From Megamerina dolium (Eukaryota > Arthropoda > Insecta > Diptera > Megamerinidae): a stretch of DNA of 64,000 nucleotides. The notes under the pieces were generated by a model, which worked only from the letters and a program-made list of their open reading frames with translations, was not told the origin of the DNA and did not search any database. Positions 58,605-64,000 of this stretch are shown piece after piece. The stretch covers positions 58,970,761 to 59,034,760 of the forward strand of contig OY978528.1 in assembly GCA_963854835.1 (NCBI GenBank), given 5' to 3'. Numbering within the stretch: position 1 is the stretch's first letter; each line of letters begins with the position of its first letter. The translations under genes were made by a program, and so were the position numbers.

Positions 58605-58858
58605 GAGGGTGTGGGAGATTTCGGAAAAACGACAATCTGTAGTCTGCATAAATATCGACAATTTTCTGCAATAATGTCGAAATTTTTTTGTATTAAGAAA
58701 TAAAGTCGTAATAAATTTTTGCATAAATTTTGAGGGTGTGGGAGATTTCGGAAAAACGGCAATCTGCACTCTGCATAAATATCGACAATTTTCTGCAATA
58801 ATGTCGAAATTTTTTTGTATTAAGAAAAAGGATCGTAATAAATTTTTGCAATAATCTG
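58605..58858. repeat. 127-bp direct tandem duplication
   Basis: Unit 1 is 58605-58731 and unit 2 58732-58858. Both start gagggtgtgggagatttcgg and contain 'ataaatatcgacaattttct' and 'gcaataatgtcgaaattttt'. They differ at only a few positions, including 'agtctgcat' against 'actctgcat' and 'aataaagtcg' against 'aaaggatcg', so the duplication is recent. Noncoding. Confidence 0.85.
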
Positions 58859-59770
58859 CAATTTCTTCAATTTTTTGTTGAACCTTATTTAAAAAAAAAC
58901 ATGCTGTCTAATGGTACCCCAGCATATTGCATTAATGTCGAATAATATAGACGTTTTTGTTTTTTGTGTGGAAAAAGTGTGAAACACAAGTGTCGACACA
59001 ATACTTTTTGCAATAATTTCGAACATTTAAATCCTTCAAATTTTTGACATTATTTCGAATTCCATTTTTGAAATAATTTCGAAATTTTTGTTTTTTTTTT
59101 GTTTTTACAGTATATGTTGGCCAAAACTTTTGCAATAATCAAAACCGTTTTACATTTAATCTACATTATCTTAATAATATGCAATAATGTAGAAAAAAGA
59201 ACCAATATTTTCTAAGGGCTCTTATTTAATTAATTCTATAGCAGAAACAGAGACTGTTGAAGATTCCAAATCAATGCTGACAGAATTGTTATCGAAAAAT
59301 TTCTATATTAATGTCGCATTTATTGTCTGGCAACATTTTTTAATAATGCCGAACATCTAAATCCCCCAATTTTTTGTTCGACATTATTTCAAACTCCGTT
59401 TTTGTAGGTGGAAAAAATGTTGCAACATAAATTTTTGCAATAATATCGAAAATCTAAAATTAAACATTTTTTCTTTAATATTATTTTAATTTTTTTTTTC
59501 GCAATAATATCGTAAGAAGTATCAACATATTCTAGTGATTCTTTTGAAAATATAATTGCTAGAAGGAATTGTTGTCGAAAATGTTCTGCAATAATATCGA
59601 ATTTTTTAGTGTGAAAATTTTTTATTCGAATTTATTTCATTTTTCCAATCATATCGAAAAATCGAACAACATTTTTTAACTGTTTTTCATAAAAAATTTG
59701 AAGTAATGTCGAACATTTTTTTTGCATCATTGCAAATATTTTCCAAAATGTTGTCATGTTGACGATAATC
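58859..59770. repeat. Degenerate array of the 'gcaataatgtcgaa' motif
   Basis: The motif, with variants (caataatttcgaa, caataatatcgaa, attaatgtcgaa, aataatgccgaa, agtaatgtcgaa and its reverse complement), recurs more than a dozen times in about 0.9 kb, separated by T- and A-rich spacers. Two longer blocks ('gaacatttaaatccttcaaa' near 59022 and 'gaacatctaaatcccccaat' near 59352) also repeat. It is the decayed continuation of the tandem array on its left. No coding sequence. Confidence 0.65.
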
Positions 59771-62024
59771 TGCCATTAACACTTTCCGACCAATATTTCA
59801 CAATATTTGCACTAATACGAAGTACTTAGGGATGGATTTCAACACTTTTTCTGTTTGTCAATATTTGAGGTGTAATGAAAGGTTTATGGAGCATTTTGCT
59901 TTATCATGGTGGGATAGAACACTTTTACTATTTTTCTTAGTAGCCTTTTCTCAATTCTTCATATCATTTTTATTATCTGCACCGTATAATGATCGGTTTC
60001 ACCAAACAAGCAGCATAAACTTCTTTGCAGTGAGTCGTGTCTTTGACACTACAATTTTGGCTTTTCTTCGCATCAATTACGATAATTTGATAACTGCATT
60101 GTCCTATAATACTCAGTTTCTATTGCTAACTATACTTCCCTTTCAGTGGTGAATTATCGATAGTATCGTTACATATTAAATTTGTTGACTCCAGATGTCT
60201 CTCTTGAGATGTCCAGTTCATTCACAATGGTAAAATTAAACTTAATTCGTGGTCGATCTCAAATTACTCAGCACGATCATGATTGCTTACAGGATAGTTT
60301 TGAGAGATTTTTTTCACTGTTGCTTCCAATGAAGAGCTTTTAGTGCAAATTTCTTTAATGTGAATTTAGTATAAAAAAAAAAATTCAAAATGGTATTGAG
60401 ACACTTTTACTTTTTCTTGTAACTATGTTCCTTGCCAAATTTGACAGTACAGAATTGCCAGTTGCAACTAATAATTCTGTAACTAAGTACTTAGAATACA
60501 TGAAAATCATTTGCTGCCGATATTTTTTCCCCAACTGAAAATGTATATAGTTTTGTATATGAACATATCTTTCACTTTTTTTTTCTAACTATTTTTAGGA
60601 TATGATTGTATGTTGCTCCCAGCTGTGTTCCATTCTACATAAGTAATTTCATGACTTTTGTGTTAAAATGTCGCTTATGTATACGTGTACTAATACTAGT
60701 ACTTGTATTGTATGGTATCATATGTAGGTAGATACTCATATGTAGGAATAAGTAATACAAAATATTTTTATATGCTGATTGTATGTATCGTACATACTCG
60801 TATATCACTTATAGCCCATACAGCTGCTCGACTTTTGATATGTTGCCAAGTGGTATGCATGTATATGCATATTTATACAATGAATGCATATATTCAAATA
60901 CTACGCATACATACATACATACAAACACATATGTGGTAGTATGCAGTAATGGTGCATTTCTCTGAAGTGCACTTAGTTGCTTTATAGCATTTTGCCTTGC
61001 TATGCCTATCTGCTATACAGTGTACCATTATATGTAGTATGTTACATATGCTTTTGCAATGCATTGCAATGATGCATTCAAGGACAAGAAAATGCTTTCT
61101 TTGCTTTGGTGCTGCTGTTTTTTTTTTTTTTTGTTTTTCTTTTCGTAGTCAATTGGGCTTAGTACTCATTGCTGCAGTGTGGCAGATGGATGATTGCTGT
61201 TGCTACTGCTGATAATAATAATGACGATGATGATGATGATTATGATGATGATGATGATGATGATGATGAGAAAATAATGGAAAAAATGACTCTTGAAAAT
61301 TTTCGATGTATATAAAAGAGTACTTATACTTATTCGTGTATTATTCTTATTCGTTTACTTTGATTTATCATATGATTCAATATTAATGGAACTACTACTT
61401 ACTCGTCTTGATTTGATTACTTTCATCACCGATGATAATCTCTTCTTGGGGAAGAATTTCATATATGCAAAAATCCAAAGAGATATTTAAACACATATAC
61501 AATTGAATGGCACATTTAACCGAATTAAAATGATAAACCCATATATCAGCCTGAAGCATTTTTCAAAAAGCAAATATGCAATGTGTGGCAACAAAATTGA
61601 TAACACTTCTCAATAACACCAGCTGAAAGCAAATTATACTTATGCATAGGTTTATGAACAATGAGGGATGGAGCAAACACATTTTATACGTCCTTATCCC
61701 TTAACATATAGTAAAGTTGATAATCAACCCATCCGCACATGGTAGTGTCATAAGTGAGTAATAGAGCGATGGAGAGATAGAGACAGAGAGAGTGTTTGAG
61801 TTTAAGTAAGCAGAAAAGGGTTTAACAAACAATTTCTTCAAATTATTTAAATATTCTGCACCCCCATACAATCTATGAGAAATAGGCATTTTTTCCCCAA
61901 AATAGTTAATATAGATGAATAGTTACGATTAAATATATTTACATATAGTATTTATATGCATAAGAGCTATCTAAAAAATGGACGGAATTTTGGCAATATT
62001 CTTTACATTTAGTCGATGAATTTA
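59771..62024. other. AT-rich spacer, no gene seen
   Basis: No gene recognised. A 106-codon plus-strand frame (59832-60152) is rich in Phe, Leu and Ser and has no family features. A GAT/TGA triplet microsatellite spans 61211-61270, preceded by a T run at 61119-61132. Confidence 0.45.
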
Positions 62025-62915
62025 ATTCAGGCGTTGGATTGGCGCGGTCAAGTCGCATTCCATCCATAGCCTCAAACAAATGATGAAAGCGACAACATTC
62101 ATTCAAATACTCAGAGTAGCCCCTAGAGGGGTAAAATATATGACCGACCACCATTAAATTTTTCTTTCAAATATTTTCTCTGAACCGACTTACGCTCTAT
62201 TTCAAACTTTTAGAATGGCTCCCATACAAAATTAAGATTTAAAAAAATCAATTTTCCTCCCACAGCTCTCAGAATGCTCCTAGAAGGGTGAGGTATATGA
62301 CAGACCATGATTCATTTTTAATAGTAAATATTTTTTGTGAACATACTTAAACTCTAACTATGCTCCTTAAGGAGGCTCGCCTGTAAAATTAACTTAAATA
62401 AGATGAAAATCAAATGATCCCATAATTACCTAGAAATCGCCTCTAGAGTGGTAACAGCTATGATTAACCTCTACTAATTCTTCTGTTCCAATATTTCCCA
62501 GAAATTTATTTGCCATCTATTTCCACACATTAAGGGGGCGCTCTTGGTAAATTCTAATGAGAGCAAGTATATTTGGGGCATATGATTTTATATAGTAACG
62601 TCTCTAACGAGCAAAAATACACAGTCAGTATATTCAGAAAAAATTTTAAATAGTAAAAATTAATATGATTACTCTAGAAGCTTTCTGAGAGCATTCTTGG
62701 AGAGCTGGAGAGCAAAATTTACAAGCAAATATCAAATTTGGTATGTGAGCTCCTTTAAGAGATTGAGATAGAGGGTAAGTAACTTCGGAAAAAATGTTAA
62801 GGAAAATTAAGAATTAATGGGGGTTGGCCTTCATTTTACGCTTCTAGGATATTTTAATCATTTTATCAATTATTATTACTTCCTTGAGGTTAAAGGCGAG
62901 ATGCGACTTGAGTTA
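62025..62915. mobile_element. Foldback-like repeat element with direct units and an inverted arm
   Basis: Three degenerate direct units on the plus strand (about 62112-62280, 62281-62448, 62449-62600) share 'ctagag-ggtaaa', 'tatgaccgaccac', 'tgctccttaa' and 'ggctcgcct'. The stretch 62690-62860 carries the same unit inverted ('tgagctcctttaaga', then 'ggttggcc', then 'cttctagg'). Near the edges tcaagtcgcat (62048-62058) and atgcgacttga (62901-62911) are exact inverted copies. The structure resembles a foldback transposon remnant; it could also be a satellite rearrangement. Noncoding. Confidence 0.55.
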
Positions 62916-64000
62916 GTCGAACCAAAATCTGCTGGAAAGTATGTTTTTTTTTCTGTTTTCGTGTGACTGCGCAATTTAATTAAATTTTAAGAGAAGTAGT
63001 AGATATAGAAGAATTCGATGAAGTATCAAGCCTCAGCTATGGATTATCGTGATCACCAAAGCCTTCAAATACTGATTCTAAGACATTCTGGAAATTAGGA
63101 CTTAACTACGAATTATAGTGATCCACAAAGTCCTCAAAGTCCTCCTTCTAGGGCAATTTAGAAATATTGTTTATTGGATCGCATTGCTGACATATTACTC
63201 TTCTCTAACCCACACCAACCTACATATACTCGTACTTCTATGCTCCAATAAAAACAGCAATGTTTTTTTTTCTTATTGACACATTTTCGATTTCCCCACG
63301 TTATTTTTTCCACATAGTAATCAATGTGATTAAAGAAGATTTACTCTATTTGTATCATACCCAGCAATGTGCTACTATGTACTATTGTCATTCATCATTT
63401 CTTTTAGTTTATTTACTTTTTTAACGTCACTGTCATTGTTACTTATTTTTCTTTTGTGTATAAAAATAGATTGTAAAATATATGCGCGTGTGTATATGTA
63501 TGCGACTGTATTTGTGTTTATTGTTATCGATATAATTGGATTAGATTACCTACCTTTTCAATTTGTTGTTGTTGCGTGTTATGGTGTGGTGTGGTGTAAC
63601 CTAAAGCTATTTTCGATCAAAGACAGTTGATCCGAACGTCACTCACTAACGTTATATCAAAATGATAAATGATTTTTTGGTTGGCTGTCAACCAAAACAG
63701 GCAAACAATCATGGCAGTGGTGTATCATCAAAATCATTAAATGATTATTTAATACATGGCGCTTTGTTGTGTGAGGTTTAATTTATTTTCTTATACTGTA
63801 TTTTTTCCAAATTCTTTAAAGAACGTAATGGTTTTTCTTGAAATTTTAATTATACGAATTTTCAGCCATACATGTCGTATGAGTTATATATAAATATTTT
63901 GTAAGCAGTCAGTAGTTATTACTCATACAGAGTGTTTTGTGTTAGTGGTAAAAAATTATAAAAGAAATATTAATTAGGAAATCAATTATGATTTTTCTAA
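62916..64000. other. AT-rich spacer with a 69-bp tandem duplication
   Basis: 63028-63096 and 63097-63165 are diverged copies of one unit ('aagcctcagctatggattat' and 'aggacttaactacgaattat', both followed by 'gtgatc-caaag'). No gene is recognised. The 87-codon frame 63367-63630 is a hydrophobic T-rich run without family features. Confidence 0.4.

Noticed and set aside
59832..60152. 106-residue open frame with hydrophobic stretch
   Set aside because: The composition matches its AT-rich surroundings and no transmembrane family, signal peptide or homologous pattern is evident.
61211..61270. GAT repeat as an acidic coding tract
   Set aside because: It is a simple microsatellite with stops in flanking frames.
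1..64000. A defence or toxin-type system, CRISPR array or prokaryotic-type operon
   Set aside because: No such genes or arrays are visible; the content is that of insect intergenic DNA with transposon relics and one protease cluster.

Overview
The window is AT-rich, gene-poor DNA from an animal nuclear genome, most likely a higher dipteran and probably a tephritid fruit fly. The grounds are the mariner and I/Jockey/R1-LOA/RTE-type relics, short GT-AG introns, and a small tandem cluster of insect-type S1A serine proteases. The species assignment is inference. I see no rRNA, true tRNA gene, CRISPR array or prokaryotic-type operon.

Host genes: the only convincing ones lie on the minus strand at 33.8-40.0 kb. 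Two are complete three-exon chymotrypsin-like serine proteases (33796-34715 and 37721-38640), with TATA boxes, signal peptides, a complete His/Asp/Ser triad and poly(A) signals. A third copy (39700-39998) is a decayed exon-1 remnant. Upstream flanks are duplicated as well, and a fourth flank copy near 36.2-36.5 kb suggests another lost member.

The rest is mobile-element debris separated by AT-rich, microsatellite-bearing DNA. From left to right: an unclassified repeat (1-545); two abutting mariners, one carrying a nested I-type fragment (1010-3310); I-type fragments (6.66-7.2, 8.88-9.07 and 9.5-10.1 kb); a mariner (12.46-13.35 kb); a 529-bp MITE (14.9 kb); a mariner scrap (17.2 kb); a foldback-like repeat (18.6 kb); tRNA-derived SINEs, one split by a 459-bp insert (19.1-20.2 kb); an RTE-like relic (22.5 kb); a Jockey relic with a SINE at its edge (23.7-24.5 kb); a nearly intact DD41D mariner (25.5-26.8 kb); a degenerate repeat array broken by SINE, Jockey and mariner insertions (28.9-31.2 kb); the protease cluster with a second MITE, an RTE relic and a SINE; an R1/LOA-type relic carrying an RTE insertion (44.2-46.1 kb); mariner and RT scraps (48.5-49.4 kb); an R1/LOA scrap (52.8 kb); an internally deleted RTE-like element (54.7-55.8 kb); a mariner (56.2-57.2 kb); a motif-rich array (58.6-59.8 kb); and a foldback-like element (62.0-62.9 kb).

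No element appears able to move on its own. The clearest content is a record of nested insertions with readable target-site duplications, plus four candidate repeat families: the TWA-flanked MITE, the tRNA-like SINE, the foldback-like unit, and the 459-bp GC-rich insert.
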